Below, one piece after another: positions 30,092 to 39,138 of a DNA stretch of 64,000 nt. The notes beneath the pieces are model-generated. The model was not told the DNA's origin. It made no database searches and worked only from the letters and a program-made list of their open reading frames with translations. This DNA is from Microbacterium lushaniae (lineage in GTDB: Bacteria; Actinomycetota; Actinomycetes; Actinomycetales; Microbacteriaceae), in assembly GCF_008727775.1 (NCBI RefSeq), contig NZ_CP044232.1, positions 1,798,001-1,862,000 of the forward strand. The letters run 5' to 3'. Numbering within the stretch: position 1 is the stretch's first letter; each line of letters opens with the position of its first letter. The position numbers were made by a program, and so were the translations under genes.

Positions 30092-30202
30092 GACTCCACG
30101 CTAGGAAGCGGTCACCGCACGCCTCGCGTGCGGGAAGTCACCCTTGTGCGCCATGACTTTCGGCAGGGATGGGACGCCCGGGCGCCGCTCTATGGTGGGA
30201 GG

Positions 30203-31306
30203 GTGCGGCGGCTCGGGACGGAAGCAGGGGCGGGCCTGGCCATGCTCGTCGTCTCAGTGGGCGTGGCCGCACCCACGCTGTTCGGGGCGGGCGACCCGGC
30301 GATCCCCCGCGGCTGGTGGATCGCGTTGTTCGCCCTCTTCCTGACAGCGCTGCTGACAGCAACGATGGTCCGCTCCCCCGCAATCGTGGGGCACGGCGCA
30401 TACGCGGTGGCGGTCGTTAGCGTGTGGGTGGCGGTGCTCACCGCCCGCAACACCGGGCTTCTGCTGATCCTGCTCGTGGTCACGGCCGCGACGAGCGTGT
30501 ACCTGTTCCCGCTGTGGGTGGGACTGACGGTGGCCGTCCTGAACACGGCCGTCGTGCTCGCCGTGACCCTCCCGGGCTCCGCCAACCCCACCGAGCCGGC
30601 CCTCGTCACCGGGTTCTACCTGCTGATCCAGGTCGCCACGGTGCTCAGCAGTGCCACCCTCATCCGGGAGCGGCGGATGCGGCGCGAGCTCGCTGCCGCC
30701 CACGTCGAACTGCAGGCGGCCAGCATCCTGCTCTCGGAGTCGGCGCGCACGGCCGAACGGCTGCGCATCTCGCGCGACCTCCACGATCTGCTCGGTCATC
30801 AGCTGACCCTGCTGACGCTGGAACTGGAGACCGCCCGTCACGTCGACGCGATCGCGGCGCGGGCGCACCTGGACCGCGCCGACCGCGTCGCGCGCGACCT
30901 GCTGCGCGACGTCCGCGCCACCGTGGGCCAGTTGCGCACCGAGGCTCCCGACCTGGAAACCGCCCTCCGACAGATCACCGCGGCGGTGCCAGGGCTCGCC
31001 GTCTCGCTGGCGGTGTCGCCAGGGGTGCGCATCGGCGAGGAGCAGCGCGTGGCGCTCATCCGGGCCGCGCAGGAGATCGTCACGAACACCCTCCGCCACG
31101 CCGAAGCGACCAAGCTGCGGATCGAGGTCACGTCGGAGGACGATGTCATCACCCTCCGTGCCGAAGACGACGGATGCGGCACCGCCGACGTGGTCCTGGG
31201 CAACGGGCTGTCGGGACTCCGCGAACGCGTGGTGGCCCTCGGTGGCGAGATCGCCTTCGACGGGCGGGCCGGCTTCGCCGTCGTGGCCAGGGTGCCGGCG
31301 ACATGA
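30203..31306 (+). CDS. Sensor histidine kinase (DesK/NarL-type)
   Basis: 367 residues from GTG 30203, directly preceded by GGGAGG. N-terminal membrane region with about five helices (to about residue 150), a short coiled coil (RERRMRRELAAAHVEL), HisKA_3 dimerisation box LRISRDLHDLLGHQLTLL with the phospho-His, and a HATPase domain with AAQEIVTNTLRHAEAT and ADDVVLGNGLSGLRERV. It phosphorylates the response regulator that follows with an ATGA overlap. The signal is probably a membrane change (inference from the family). Confidence 0.9.
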   Translation: MRRLGTEAGAGLAMLVVSVGVAAPTLFGAGDPAIPRGWWIALFALFLTALLTATMVRSPAIVGHGAYAVAVVSVWVAVLTARNTGLLLILLVVTAATSVYLFPLWVGLTVAVLNTAVVLAVTLPGSANPTEPALVTGFYLLIQVATVLSSATLIRERRMRRELAAAHVELQAASILLSESARTAERLRISRDLHDLLGHQLTLLTLELETARHVDAIAARAHLDRADRVARDLLRDVRATVGQLRTEAPDLETALRQITAAVPGLAVSLAVSPGVRIGEEQRVALIRAAQEIVTNTLRHAEATKLRIEVTSEDDVITLRAEDDGCGTADVVLGNGLSGLRERVVALGGEIAFDGRAGFAVVARVPAT

Positions 31307-31947
31307 CGCGCGTGGTCATCGTCGACGACCAGGCGCTCATCCGGCAGGGCATCGGCGGGCTGCTCGCCGTCGCCGGCATCGAGGTGGTCGGTGAGGCGGG
31401 CGACGGAAGCGCCGCGATCGGGATCATCCTCGACGCCTGCCCCGACGTGGTCCTGCTGGACATGCGGATGCCGCAGTACGACGGCGTGTGGACCCTGCAG
31501 GAGCTGCAGCGGCGTGACATCGACGTGCCGGTGCTCGTTCTCACCACCTTCGACGACGACGTGCTCGTCCTCGACGCCCTGCGCGCGGGAGCACGGGGCT
31601 ACCTGCTGAAGGACGTCACGCTCGACCAGCTCACCTCCGCCGTGCAGATCCTCGCCGACGGCGGCACGCTCATCGCCCCGGCGCTGACCGACCGCATGCT
31701 CCGTGCGCTCCGGTCGGGGCCGTCACCGGCCGGATCCGACGCCCCTCCCGCGCAGCGGCTGACCGATCGGGAACGCGAGGTGCTCCGGCTCGTCGCATCC
31801 GGCTACGCCAACCGGGAGGTCGCCGAGGCGTTGTTCCTGGCGGAAGGCACGGTGAAGAACCATCTGTCCGCGATCCTCACCAAGCTCGGCGCCCGCGACC
31901 GCACGAACGCGGTGCTCCGCGCGCTCCACGAGGGACTCCTGAGCTGA
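31303..31947 (+). CDS. LuxR/NarL-family response regulator
   Basis: 214 residues. Receiver domain (about 1-120): VVIVDDQALIRQG acidic pocket, phospho-Asp in VVLLDMRMPQYDG, Thr in VLVLTTFDDD and Lys in GYLLKDV. LuxR-type HTH at the C terminus (LTDREREVLRLVASGYANRE ... EGTVKNHLSAILTKLG). Probably controls the divergent ABC exporter. Coupled to the kinase by a four-base overlap. Confidence 0.95.
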   Translation: MTRVVIVDDQALIRQGIGGLLAVAGIEVVGEAGDGSAAIGIILDACPDVVLLDMRMPQYDGVWTLQELQRRDIDVPVLVLTTFDDDVLVLDALRAGARGYLLKDVTLDQLTSAVQILADGGTLIAPALTDRMLRALRSGPSPAGSDAPPAQRLTDREREVLRLVASGYANREVAEALFLAEGTVKNHLSAILTKLGARDRTNAVLRALHEGLLS

Positions 31948-32454
31948 TCAGCGGCCGGTGCGCCATCCGTAGCGCTGCTGCAGCGCGTCGGACACCCGTG
32001 CGAAGCGGACGGCGTCGAGGGCGGATGCCTCTCGGCGCATGCCCCGGTCGTGCACGCTGTAGAGCTGGTGGAGGTCGACCCACGACGGTCGGCGCCGGCT
32101 GTCCCACTCCCCCGGGCCCAGCGCCACGTGGTCGGCCGAACCCGGATGCGGCGTGCTGGTCAGCCGCACGGCGTAGACGCGGTCGCGGCTCTGCCGCGCG
32201 ATGACAAGCACCGGCCGGTCCTTCCCGCGGCCGTCCCGCTCTTCATACGGCACCCACGTCCACACGATCTCGCCGGCATCCGGTGCACCGTCCGCATCCG
32301 GCGCGTAGGTCATCACGACGCCGCGCCGACCCGGCGGGGTCACCTGCACCGTGGCCGTCGCGCCCGAGCGGCCGGGATCGGAATCCGCCGGCACCGCGCT
32401 CCTCCGGGCGGGCCGCAGGAGGCGCGTGAGGGCGGAGACGAGGCGGGACGGCAC
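31948..32454 (-). CDS. PemK/MazF-type toxin-like protein
   Basis: 168 residues. After a basic, low-complexity N terminus (about 1-60) the PemK/MazF core appears: GEIVWTWVPYEERDGRGKDRPVLVIA, then VYAVRLTSTPH and SWVDLHQLYSVHD. MazF proteins are sequence-specific RNA endonucleases usually paired with a small antitoxin; no antitoxin gene is seen on either side. Solo, long-N-terminus PemK-like proteins occur often in actinobacteria and their role is unclear. Immediately convergent with the response regulator. Confidence 0.8.
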   Translation of the reverse strand: MPSRLVSALTRLLRPARRSAVPADSDPGRSGATATVQVTPPGRRGVVMTYAPDADGAPDAGEIVWTWVPYEERDGRGKDRPVLVIARQSRDRVYAVRLTSTPHPGSADHVALGPGEWDSRRRPSWVDLHQLYSVHDRGMRREASALDAVRFARVSDALQQRYGWRTGR

Positions 32455-32488
32455 CGCCCCACCCTAGCGAGCGCCCACGCGCACGAGA

Positions 32489-32516
32489 GGGCCCCGCGGA
32501 CGAATCCGCGGGGCCC
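32489..32516 (-). terminator. Terminator of amt
   Basis: 12-bp perfect stem (32489-32500 with 32505-32516, loop CGAA) directly after the amt stop on the minus strand. GC-only stem without a U tract; strong hairpin. Confidence 0.8.
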
Positions 32517-32530
32517 CCCGGTCAGCATCG

Positions 32531-33754
32531 TCAGTCGTTGACGATGGCGTATCCCTCTTCGCCGTGAACGGAGGTGTCCACACCGGCGATCTCGTCTTCG
32601 TTCTTGACGCGGAAGCCGAGCGTCTTCTCGATCGCGAAGCCGATGATGAAGGCGACGACGAAGGAATACACCAGCACGCCGGCTGCGGCGATCACCTGGA
32701 GCACGAGCTGCTCCCAGCCGCCGCCGAGGAACAGTCCGGTGCCGGTGGCGAAGAAGCCGAGGTAGATGGTTCCGATGAGTCCTCCGACGAGGTGGATGCC
32801 GACGACGTCGAGGGAGTCGTCGAAGCCCCACTTCCACTTCAGCTCCACCGCGAGGGCGCACACCGCGCCGGTGACGACGCCCAGCAGCAGCGCCCAGCCG
32901 GGGGCGAGGGCGGCGCACGCCGGGGTGATGGCGACGAGGCCGGCGACGGCACCGGAGGCGGCCCCCACCGAGGTGGCCTTGCCGTCCTTGACCTTCTCGA
33001 TGATCATCCAGCCGATGACGGCCGCGGCCGTCGCACCGATCGTGTTGATGATGATGAGGCCCACCGAGGAGTCCTCGGTGCCGAGCAGGCCGAAGGTGCC
33101 CTCCGCGCCGGCGTTGAACCCGAACCAGCCGAACCACAGGATGGCCGCGCCCAGCATGACCAGCGGAACGTTGTGCGGCTTGTGGGCGCCCTTCTGGAAG
33201 CCCACGCGCTTACCGAGCACGAGTGCGAGCGCGAGGGCGGCGGCGCCGGCGTTGATGTGCACTGCGGTGCCACCGGCGTAGTCGATGACGGCGGCGTCGA
33301 AGCCGAAGACCTCGCCGAGGTTGAAGATCCAGCCTCCGCCCCACACCCACGCGGCGACGGGGAAGTACACCACGGTGGCCCAGATGCCGGCGAAGATCAT
33401 CCACGACCCGAACTTCGCGCGGTCGGCGATGGCGCCGGAGATCAGGGCGACGGTGATGATCGCGAACGTCGCGCCGTAGGCGGCGCCGACCAGTCCGTTG
33501 TCATCGAGGGAGGCGAGACCGAAGTCGGAGAACGGGTTGCCGGCGAACGACCACGTGCTCTCCACCGCGCTCATGTTGAAGCCGTAGAGGATCCACAGCA
33601 CGCTGACGAGTCCGAGCGCACCGAAGCTCATCATCATCATGCTGACGACGCTCTTGGCCTTGACCAACCCGCCGTAGAAGAACGCCACCCCGGGCGTCAT
33701 GAAGAGCACGAGCGCCGTTGCGGCGACGGCCCAGGCAAGATTTCCGCTGTCCAT
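32531..33754 (-). CDS. amt: Ammonium transporter Amt
   Basis: 407 residues from ATG 33754, chosen because GAGGATT lies 6-7 bases upstream; an in-frame ATG at 33766 would add four residues. Eleven membrane helices. Family signatures DSGNLAWAVAATALVLFMTPG, FFYGG, and DYAGGTAVHINAGAAALALA (the first pore His region), ending HGEEGYAIVND. Imports ammonium. No glnK or glnD follows; amt is alone. A GlnR-type box lies about 120 nt upstream, suggesting induction under nitrogen limitation. Confidence 0.97.
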   Translation of the reverse strand: MDSGNLAWAVAATALVLFMTPGVAFFYGGLVKAKSVVSMMMMSFGALGLVSVLWILYGFNMSAVESTWSFAGNPFSDFGLASLDDNGLVGAAYGATFAIITVALISGAIADRAKFGSWMIFAGIWATVVYFPVAAWVWGGGWIFNLGEVFGFDAAVIDYAGGTAVHINAGAAALALALVLGKRVGFQKGAHKPHNVPLVMLGAAILWFGWFGFNAGAEGTFGLLGTEDSSVGLIIINTIGATAAAVIGWMIIEKVKDGKATSVGAASGAVAGLVAITPACAALAPGWALLLGVVTGAVCALAVELKWKWGFDDSLDVVGIHLVGGLIGTIYLGFFATGTGLFLGGGWEQLVLQVIAAAGVLVYSFVVAFIIGFAIEKTLGFRVKNEDEIAGVDTSVHGEEGYAIVND

Positions 33755-33874
33755 GAGAATCCTCATCCATGTGTCGTGTAACTCAGGACCCGGGCATCCG
33801 CAGAACATCGGGTAGCGGACGGTTCGGGCGAGCCCAGTTTCGCGACGAGCGGTTTCCGGGGGCGTGCGCAACGT

Positions 33875-33890
33875 GTTTCGCGTTGGTTAC
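33875..33890 (-). promoter_or_regulatory. GlnR-type box upstream of amt
   Basis: On the minus strand the site reads GTAAC-6 bases-GAAAC, a perfect match to the actinobacterial GlnR half-box pattern GTnAC-n6-GAAAC. It lies 121-136 nt upstream of the amt ATG. A weaker related site (GTAAA-n6-GTTTC) is at 33906-33921 on the plus strand. amt/glnK genes are classic GlnR targets in streptomycetes and mycobacteria; binding here is inferred. Confidence 0.6.
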
Positions 33891-33999
33891 ACGGAGGGCC
33901 CGCCGGTAAACATCGTGTTTCGACGGCCCGGGAGGATCGCACGAATCCGCCGCCGAAGCGGCGTGAGAGGGCGCCGTGGAGGCGCGGACGCCGCGGCGA

Positions 34000-35040
34000 T
34001 CAGGCGTGCGTGAGGGCGACGAGCCTCGAGATCGCGCGCAGGTACTTCTTTCGGTAGCCGCCGGCGAGCATGTCGGCCCCGAAGACCTCGTTCAGCGGAG
34101 CGCCGGTGGCCCGCAGCGGGATCTGCGCGTCGTACGCGCGGTCGATGAAGGCGACGAAGCGGAGGGCAGCGGACTGGTCCACCAGCGGAGCGACGTCGCG
34201 CAGACCGACGAGATCGACCCGGTCGATGAGCCGGATGAACCGCGAGGGGTGCACGCGAGCGAGATGCGCGAGGAGCGCGGTGAAGTCATCGTCCGAGGCG
34301 ACGCCGTCGGTGCCGGCAGCCTCCACGTCGGCGGCGTACTCGGCGGGCGTGCGCACCACGGCGGCGCCGTCGATCGCGCGCTGGCGGTAGTCGGTGCCGT
34401 CGATGCGGATCGTGTCGAAGCTGGCGGACATCGCGTGGATCTCGCGCAGGAAGTCCTGCGCCGCGAACCGGCCCTCGCCGAGGGCGTTGGGCGGGGTGTT
34501 GGAGGTGGCGGCCAGTCGCGTCCCCGAAGACACCAGCTCTCCCAGCAGCCGGGTCATCACCATCGTGTCGCCCGGGTCGTCGAGCTCGAACTCGTCGATG
34601 CACAGCAGATCGGATCCGCGGAAGAGTTCGACGGTGTTCTGGTAGCCCAGGGCGCCGACGAGGGCCGTGTACTCGATGAACGACCCGAAGTACTTCCGGC
34701 GAGCCGGCAGCGCGTGGTAGACCGCCGCGAGGAGGTGGGTCTTGCCGACGCCGAAGCCGCCGTCCAGGTACACACCCGGCTTCGTCTCCGGCACCTTCTT
34801 GGCACGGCGGAACAGTCCGCCGCGGGCGGCTGCCGGGCCGTGGCCGGAGAAGGCCAGCAGGCGCTCTTTCGCGTCCTGCTGAGACGGATACTCCGCATCC
34901 GCGCGGTACGAGTCGAACGTGGCCTCGTCGAACTGGGGCGGCGGCACGAGCGCCGCGACCATCTCCGATCCGGTCACCTCCGGCGTCCGATCGACCAGAT
35001 GGACGATCCCCGTCCCGGTGGAGGTGCCTGTCGAGGTCAT
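34000..35040 (-). CDS. zapE: Cell division protein ZapE (AFG1-like ATPase)
   Basis: 346 residues. AAA-type P-loop ATPase: Walker [16 protein letters not shown], Walker [17 protein letters not shown], sensor [17 protein letters not shown]. The C-terminal part ([32 protein letters not shown]) matches the AFG1/ZapE family. In E. coli ZapE binds the Z ring; in mitochondria AFG1 aids respiratory-complex turnover; actinobacterial function is not settled. Divergent from the sulfurtransferase (119-nt gap). Confidence 0.93.
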   Translation of the reverse strand: MTSTGTSTGTGIVHLVDRTPEVTGSEMVAALVPPPQFDEATFDSYRADAEYPSQQDAKERLLAFSGHGPAAARGGLFRRAKKVPETKPGVYLDGGFGVGKTHLLAAVYHALPARRKYFGSFIEYTALVGALGYQNTVELFRGSDLLCIDEFELDDPGDTMVMTRLLGELVSSGTRLAATSNTPPNALGEGRFAAQDFLREIHAMSASFDTIRIDGTDYRQRAIDGAAVVRTPAEYAADVEAAGTDGVASDDDFTALLAHLARVHPSRFIRLIDRVDLVGLRDVAPLVDQSAALRFVAFIDRAYDAQIPLRATGAPLNEVFGADMLAGGYRKKYLRAISRLVALTHA

Positions 35041-35159
35041 TGCCCGTCCTGTGTCGCCGTCTTACTCGAGTGGAGCCCGCACCCCGCAGCGGATCTAGGG
35101 TCGAAGGGGCGCGATCCAGCCTACGCCGAACCCTTCCCCGTCCCGACCGAGGAGCAACG

Positions 35160-36065
35160 ATGACCGTCGAGTACGACACCACGACCCCCAAGTTCGCCGA
35201 GTACGCCGCCCCCGAGCGCCTGGTCTCCGGCGACTGGCTGCAGGAGCGTCTGGGCACGCCGGGACTGGTGGTGGTCGAATCCGACGAGGATGTGCTGCTG
35301 TACGAGATCGGGCACATCCCCGGCGCGGTCAAGGTCGACTGGCACACCGAGCTGAACGATCCGGTCGTGCGCGATTATGTCGACGGCGCCGGATTCGCCG
35401 AACTCATGAGCCGCAAGGGGATCTCCCGCGACGACACGATCGTGCTCTACGGCGACAAGAACAACTGGTGGGCCGCCTACGCGCTGTGGGTGTTCTCGCT
35501 GTTCGGCCACGAGGACGTGCGGCTGCTGGACGGCGGACGCGACAAGTGGATCGCCGAGGGGCGCCCGATGACCACCGAGCCCGCCGGGCGCCCGGCCACG
35601 CAGTACCCCGTGGTCGAGCGCAACGACGCGCTGCTGCGCGCCTACAAGGACGACGTGCTGGCCCATCTCGGCAACCCGCTGGTGGACGTGCGCAGCCCGG
35701 AGGAGTATTCGGGAGAGCGCACGACGGCGCCGGCCTACCCCGAGGAGGGTGCGCTGCGGGCCGGCCACATCCCCACCGCCCAGAACGTGCCGTGGGGGAA
35801 GGCCGTCGCCGAAGACGGCGGCTTCAAGCCACGGGCCGAGCTGGATGCGATCTACCGCGATGGAGCCGGCCTCAAGGACGGCGACGCGATCGTGGCCTAC
35901 TGCCGCATCGGGGAGCGATCCAGCCACACGTGGTTCGTCCTGCAGCACCTGCTGGGCTTCGACAACGTCCGCAACTACGACGGATCGTGGACGGAGTGGG
36001 GCAGCGCCGTGCGCGTTCCCATCGCAACCGGCACCGAGCCGGGGACACTTCGACAGCCTCAGTGA
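35160..36065 (+). CDS. sseA: Rhodanese-type sulfurtransferase
   Basis: 301 residues from ATG 35160 with GAGGAG upstream. Two rhodanese domains: an inactive N-terminal one ([35 protein letters not shown]) and a C-terminal catalytic one with [14 protein letters not shown] and the Cys loop [17 protein letters not shown], the CRxGxR/S type seen in actinobacterial thiosulfate or mercaptopyruvate sulfurtransferases. Followed by sufE, with which it may supply sulfane sulfur. Its stop codon lies in a 17-bp tandem repeat. Confidence 0.93.
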   Translation: MTVEYDTTTPKFAEYAAPERLVSGDWLQERLGTPGLVVVESDEDVLLYEIGHIPGAVKVDWHTELNDPVVRDYVDGAGFAELMSRKGISRDDTIVLYGDKNNWWAAYALWVFSLFGHEDVRLLDGGRDKWIAEGRPMTTEPAGRPATQYPVVERNDALLRAYKDDVLAHLGNPLVDVRSPEEYSGERTTAPAYPEEGALRAGHIPTAQNVPWGKAVAEDGGFKPRAELDAIYRDGAGLKDGDAIVAYCRIGERSSHTWFVLQHLLGFDNVRNYDGSWTEWGSAVRVPIATGTEPGTLRQPQ

Positions 36066-36113
36066 CCCTGCACGCTCAGTGACCCTGCACGCTCAGTGGC
36101 CCTGCACGCGCAG
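36063..36113. repeat. 17-bp tandem repeat at end of sulfurtransferase gene
   Basis: Three back-to-back units of TGACCCTGCACGCTCAG (36063-36079 and 36080-36096 identical; 36097-36113 with two changes). The first unit begins with the TGA stop codon. Seventeen bases is not a codon multiple, so each unit shifts frame. Confidence 0.85.
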
Positions 36114-36183
36114 TGACGGGACGGGTCTCGGTGTCGGACTGCGGCCCGGCCGGATGGCCGTGGAGCGTGGGATGATGGCGGGG

Positions 36184-36624
36184 ATGACCGAGACCCTTCT
36201 CCCCGCGACCCTGGCGGAAATCCGCGACGAGTTCCTCGAGCTCGAGGAGCCCGAGCGTCTGCAGCTGCTGCTGGAGTACTCCCAGGAGCTCCCGCCGGTG
36301 CCTGCGCAGTACGACGGCCACCCCGAGATGTGCGAGCGCGTCGTGGAGTGCCAGTCGCCGGTGTACATCGTCATCGACGTCGACTCCGACGACCGCGTGG
36401 CCATGCACGCCACCGCTCCGGCGGAAGCCCCCACCACGCGCGGGTTCGCCAGCATCCTGGTGCAGGGCATCAGCGGGCTGAGCGCCGACGAGGTGCTCGC
36501 CATCCCCGACGACTTCCCGCAGAGCATCGGACTGACCCGCGCGGTCAGCCCCCTCCGCATCGCCGGCATGACCGGCATGCTGATGCGCGCCAAGCGCCAG
36601 GTGCGCGCCAAGCGCGCGGCCTGA
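36184..36624 (+). CDS. sufE: SufE family Fe-S cluster assembly/sulfur acceptor protein
   Basis: 146 residues from ATG 36184 (ATG 36172 in frame would add four). SufE fold with the reactive Cys in MCERVVECQSPVYIVIDV: the loop VVECQS carries the sulfur-accepting cysteine. The later SLSADEVLAIP-like stretch (GLSADEVLAIPDDF) and LRIAGMTGMLMRAKRQ are typical. Accepts persulfide from a desulfurase or, in this pairing, possibly from the neighbouring sulfurtransferase. 118 nt after that gene. Confidence 0.93.
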   Translation: MTETLLPATLAEIRDEFLELEEPERLQLLLEYSQELPPVPAQYDGHPEMCERVVECQSPVYIVIDVDSDDRVAMHATAPAEAPTTRGFASILVQGISGLSADEVLAIPDDFPQSIGLTRAVSPLRIAGMTGMLMRAKRQVRAKRAA

Positions 36625-36625
36625 G

Positions 36626-37330
36626 GTGCAGGTCACGCAGGTCGTGCCCGCCGGCGGCGGCGCGCACGACATCGGAACCCCCGAAGGGCGCGCGTGGCTC
36701 GAGGCTCTCTACGCGCGCGATGAGGCCCGCTACGTGCGCCTGAACATGATCACGAGCCTCACCGGCGCCGCGGCCGGCTCCGACGGCACGAGTGAGACGC
36801 TGACCAGTCCGACCGATCGTGCGCTCCTGGGCATCATCCGCGCGGCAGCCGACGTCGTCGTCGTGGGTGCTGCGACCGTGCGCGCGGAGGGGTACGTCCT
36901 CCCCCGGCGTGCACGCCTGGCCGTCGTCACGGTCAGCGGCGATCTCGACGGCCATCGGCTCGGCGACACGATGGAGGGCGTGCTGCTGATCTGCCCTGAG
37001 GCCCGCGCCGCCGAGGTCCAGGATCGCTCGGGTCTGCCCGGCGCGCAGGTGGTCGCGGTCGCCGGCGGCGACGACCTCGAGCCGGCGGCGATCTGCGACG
37101 CCCTCGCCGACCGCGGCCTGCCGCGCATCGTGTGCGAGGGCGGGCCGACACTGGCCGCCCGTTTCGCCGCTGCCGGGGTCATCGACGAATACTGCGTCTC
37201 GGTGGCGCCGGCGCTCGAGGCCGCAGCCCGCCCGTTCCTGCCGATCCACGCCCGGGTCGCCACGGATCTCGCGGGGATGCTGGTCGACGAGGCGGCGTTC
37301 AGTTACCTGCGTCTTCGCCCTCGACGGTGA
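36626..37330 (+). CDS. Dihydrofolate reductase-family (RibD C-terminal) protein
   Basis: 234 residues from GTG 36626, one base after the sufE stop. RibD C-terminal/DHFR-like fold: YVRLNMITSLTGAAAGSDG at the N terminus (substrate loop), then VVVGAATVRAEGYV (NADPH region) and RIVCEGGPTLAARFAAAGVIDEYCVSVAPAL, the common 'EGGP.L...l...glvDEl.l...P' signature. A flavin- or pterin-like reductase is likely; substrate unknown. Overlaps the convergent hydrolase gene by 32 nt. Confidence 0.87.
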   Translation: MQVTQVVPAGGGAHDIGTPEGRAWLEALYARDEARYVRLNMITSLTGAAAGSDGTSETLTSPTDRALLGIIRAAADVVVVGAATVRAEGYVLPRRARLAVVTVSGDLDGHRLGDTMEGVLLICPEARAAEVQDRSGLPGAQVVAVAGGDDLEPAAICDALADRGLPRIVCEGGPTLAARFAAAGVIDEYCVSVAPALEAAARPFLPIHARVATDLAGMLVDEAAFSYLRLRPRR

Positions 37331-38522
37331 GACCCCGCCGCCTCAGCCACTCGGTGATGGCCTGCGACCACCGCTCCTGGTCGTAGTTCCACAGCTTCGT
37401 GTGGCGAGCGACGGTGAAGGTGTGCATCTCCACCAGGTCGGGGCGTGCCGCGGCGAGATCGTGCGACGCGTCGGAGGGCACGAAGCCGTCGTCGTCGCTG
37501 TGCAGCAGGAGGATCGGGTGGTGCAGCTCGCTCGCGCGTGCCACCCCGTCCAGCCGATCGAACGGTATCGCGCCGCCCGTGCGCGCGACCGGGGCGGCCC
37601 ACTCCGAGCCCAGGGCGCCCAGCGCCATCCCCGTCACGGGCGCGGGCAGGCGCAGCTGGCGCGCCTGGTACTGCAGGACGACCCGCCAGTCCACGACGGG
37701 AGAGTCGAGGATGAGGCCGACCAGCACGTCCTGGTGGGGTGAGTTGAGCTCGACCTGAAGGGCGATGGCACCACCCATCGACCACCCCATCACGACCACC
37801 CGACGCGCGCCGAGCCGCCGTGCGTGGCCGATCGCAGCATCCACATCGCGCCATTCCGTCGCGCCCAGCGCGTAGGTGCCCGTGCGACTGCGCGGCCCCT
37901 CGCCGTCGTTGCGGTAGGACACGAGCATCGAGGTGTACCCGAGCGAATGGAACAGCGGCACGGCGCGCAGCGCCTCCGCGCGCGTCGTGCCTCGCCCGTG
38001 CACCTGCACGACCCACAGATCCGAGTCCACCTCGGCGGGGAAGATCCACGCCGGACACGGGCCCAGGGGCGAGCCGACCAGTTCGTTGCGGAACGGGAGC
38101 TGGAGGTCTTCGGGCCGGTCGTAGTACCAGCCGCTGAACGCCGCGTCGGGTGACAGGTGCGCTCCCGAATCCACGTGGGTGAGCAGCTTGCGCTTGACGG
38201 TGCCCTGATCTTCGGACAGCACCGATCCCAGCTTGACGTACGGGAGGGTGCCGGAGGTGAACAGGCCGTACCGTCCCGGCAGCTCGGTGTCGGCGTTGCG
38301 GGTCAGCGTGACCGTCTGCGCGCTGGTGTCCAGGTCGACGATGCGGGTATCGGTCACGCGGTCGGCCGGCGTGACGACGCGGCGGGCCACCCGCACCGAG
38401 ATCGCGCCGATGGCGGTGACCACGACCCCGAGGGAGATCCCCAGAAGCGCGATCGCCGCGTGGAGGGCGCCCGCGTAACGAGGGGAGGCGCCGGAGGTTG
38501 CGGCGCGCCTGGAGGCGTTCAT
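37299..38522 (-). CDS. Membrane-anchored alpha/beta hydrolase
   Basis: 407 residues. One N-terminal membrane helix (ALLGISLGVVVTAIGAISV, about 30-48), then a hydrolase domain with VVQVHGRGTTRAEALR, VVVMGWSMGGAIALQVEL (nucleophile Ser elbow), HPILLLHSDDDGFVPSD (acid) and a His in VARHTKLWNYD. The N-terminal 170 residues before the fold are unassigned. Probably a cell-envelope esterase or peptidase; substrate unknown. Start lies 19 nt from the divergent DUF3000 gene. Confidence 0.87.
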   Translation of the reverse strand: MNASRRAATSGASPRYAGALHAAIALLGISLGVVVTAIGAISVRVARRVVTPADRVTDTRIVDLDTSAQTVTLTRNADTELPGRYGLFTSGTLPYVKLGSVLSEDQGTVKRKLLTHVDSGAHLSPDAAFSGWYYDRPEDLQLPFRNELVGSPLGPCPAWIFPAEVDSDLWVVQVHGRGTTRAEALRAVPLFHSLGYTSMLVSYRNDGEGPRSRTGTYALGATEWRDVDAAIGHARRLGARRVVVMGWSMGGAIALQVELNSPHQDVLVGLILDSPVVDWRVVLQYQARQLRLPAPVTGMALGALGSEWAAPVARTGGAIPFDRLDGVARASELHHPILLLHSDDDGFVPSDASHDLAAARPDLVEMHTFTVARHTKLWNYDQERWSQAITEWLRRRGLTVEGEDAGN

Positions 38523-38541
38523 CGAGGCCTCACTCTAGTCT

Positions 38542-39138
38542 GTGGCCGTGACCGAGCTTCCTCCCGACGGGACGTCGAGCGTCTTCGTCGAAGCCGCCGA
38601 GCAGTTGCGGTCGCTCACGTTCCGATCCGACTTCGCCGTGCGAGAGATTCCCGCGCCGGCGGGACTGGCCCCTGACGCCCTCGCGCTGGCCGGCGACGTG
38701 CGGCCGGACGAGAGCGGTACCGACTCCCCTTACGGCACCGGCCGCTTCATCCTGCTGCATGACCCCGACGAGCCGGAGCCATGGGGCGGAGCGTGGCGCA
38801 TCGTGTGCTTCGCGCAGGCCCCGCTGGAGGCCGAGATCGGCATCGATCCCCTTCTGGCGGATGTGGCGTGGTCGTGGCTGACCGACGCACTGGCCTCGCG
38901 CGGTGCCGGGCATCACTCGGCATCGGGCACCGCCACCAAGACGCTGTCCAAGGGCTTCGGGTCTCTCGCCGTGCACGGCGACGGGGCGCAGATCGAACTG
39001 CGCGCGTCGTGGTCGCCGGACGCGCCGTTCGGGCCGCACGTGGAAGCGTGGGCGGAACTGGTGTGCATGCTCGCCGGACTTCCGCCTGGTTCCGAGGGGA
39101 TCGCCGTCTTCGGCGCGCGGAGGTCTGTGGGTGACTGA
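38542..39138 (+). CDS. DUF3000 domain-containing protein
   Basis: 198 residues from GTG 38542; a GTG two codons downstream (38548) is an alternative. Matches actinobacterial DUF3000 by length and by segments SVFVEAAEQLRSLTFRSDF, RFILLHDPDEPEPWGGAWR and AWSWLTDAL-type text (VAWSWLTDALASRGAGHHS). Function unknown. Overlaps the RNase D gene by 8 nt; the pair is conserved in mycobacteria (Rv2680-Rv2681), followed there by dxs as it is here. Confidence 0.9.
   Translation: MAVTELPPDGTSSVFVEAAEQLRSLTFRSDFAVREIPAPAGLAPDALALAGDVRPDESGTDSPYGTGRFILLHDPDEPEPWGGAWRIVCFAQAPLEAEIGIDPLLADVAWSWLTDALASRGAGHHSASGTATKTLSKGFGSLAVHGDGAQIELRASWSPDAPFGPHVEAWAELVCMLAGLPPGSEGIAVFGARRSVGD

Noticed and set aside
31948..32454. 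Complete MazEF toxin-antitoxin system
   Set aside because: Only a MazF/PemK-like gene is seen; no antitoxin frame on either side.
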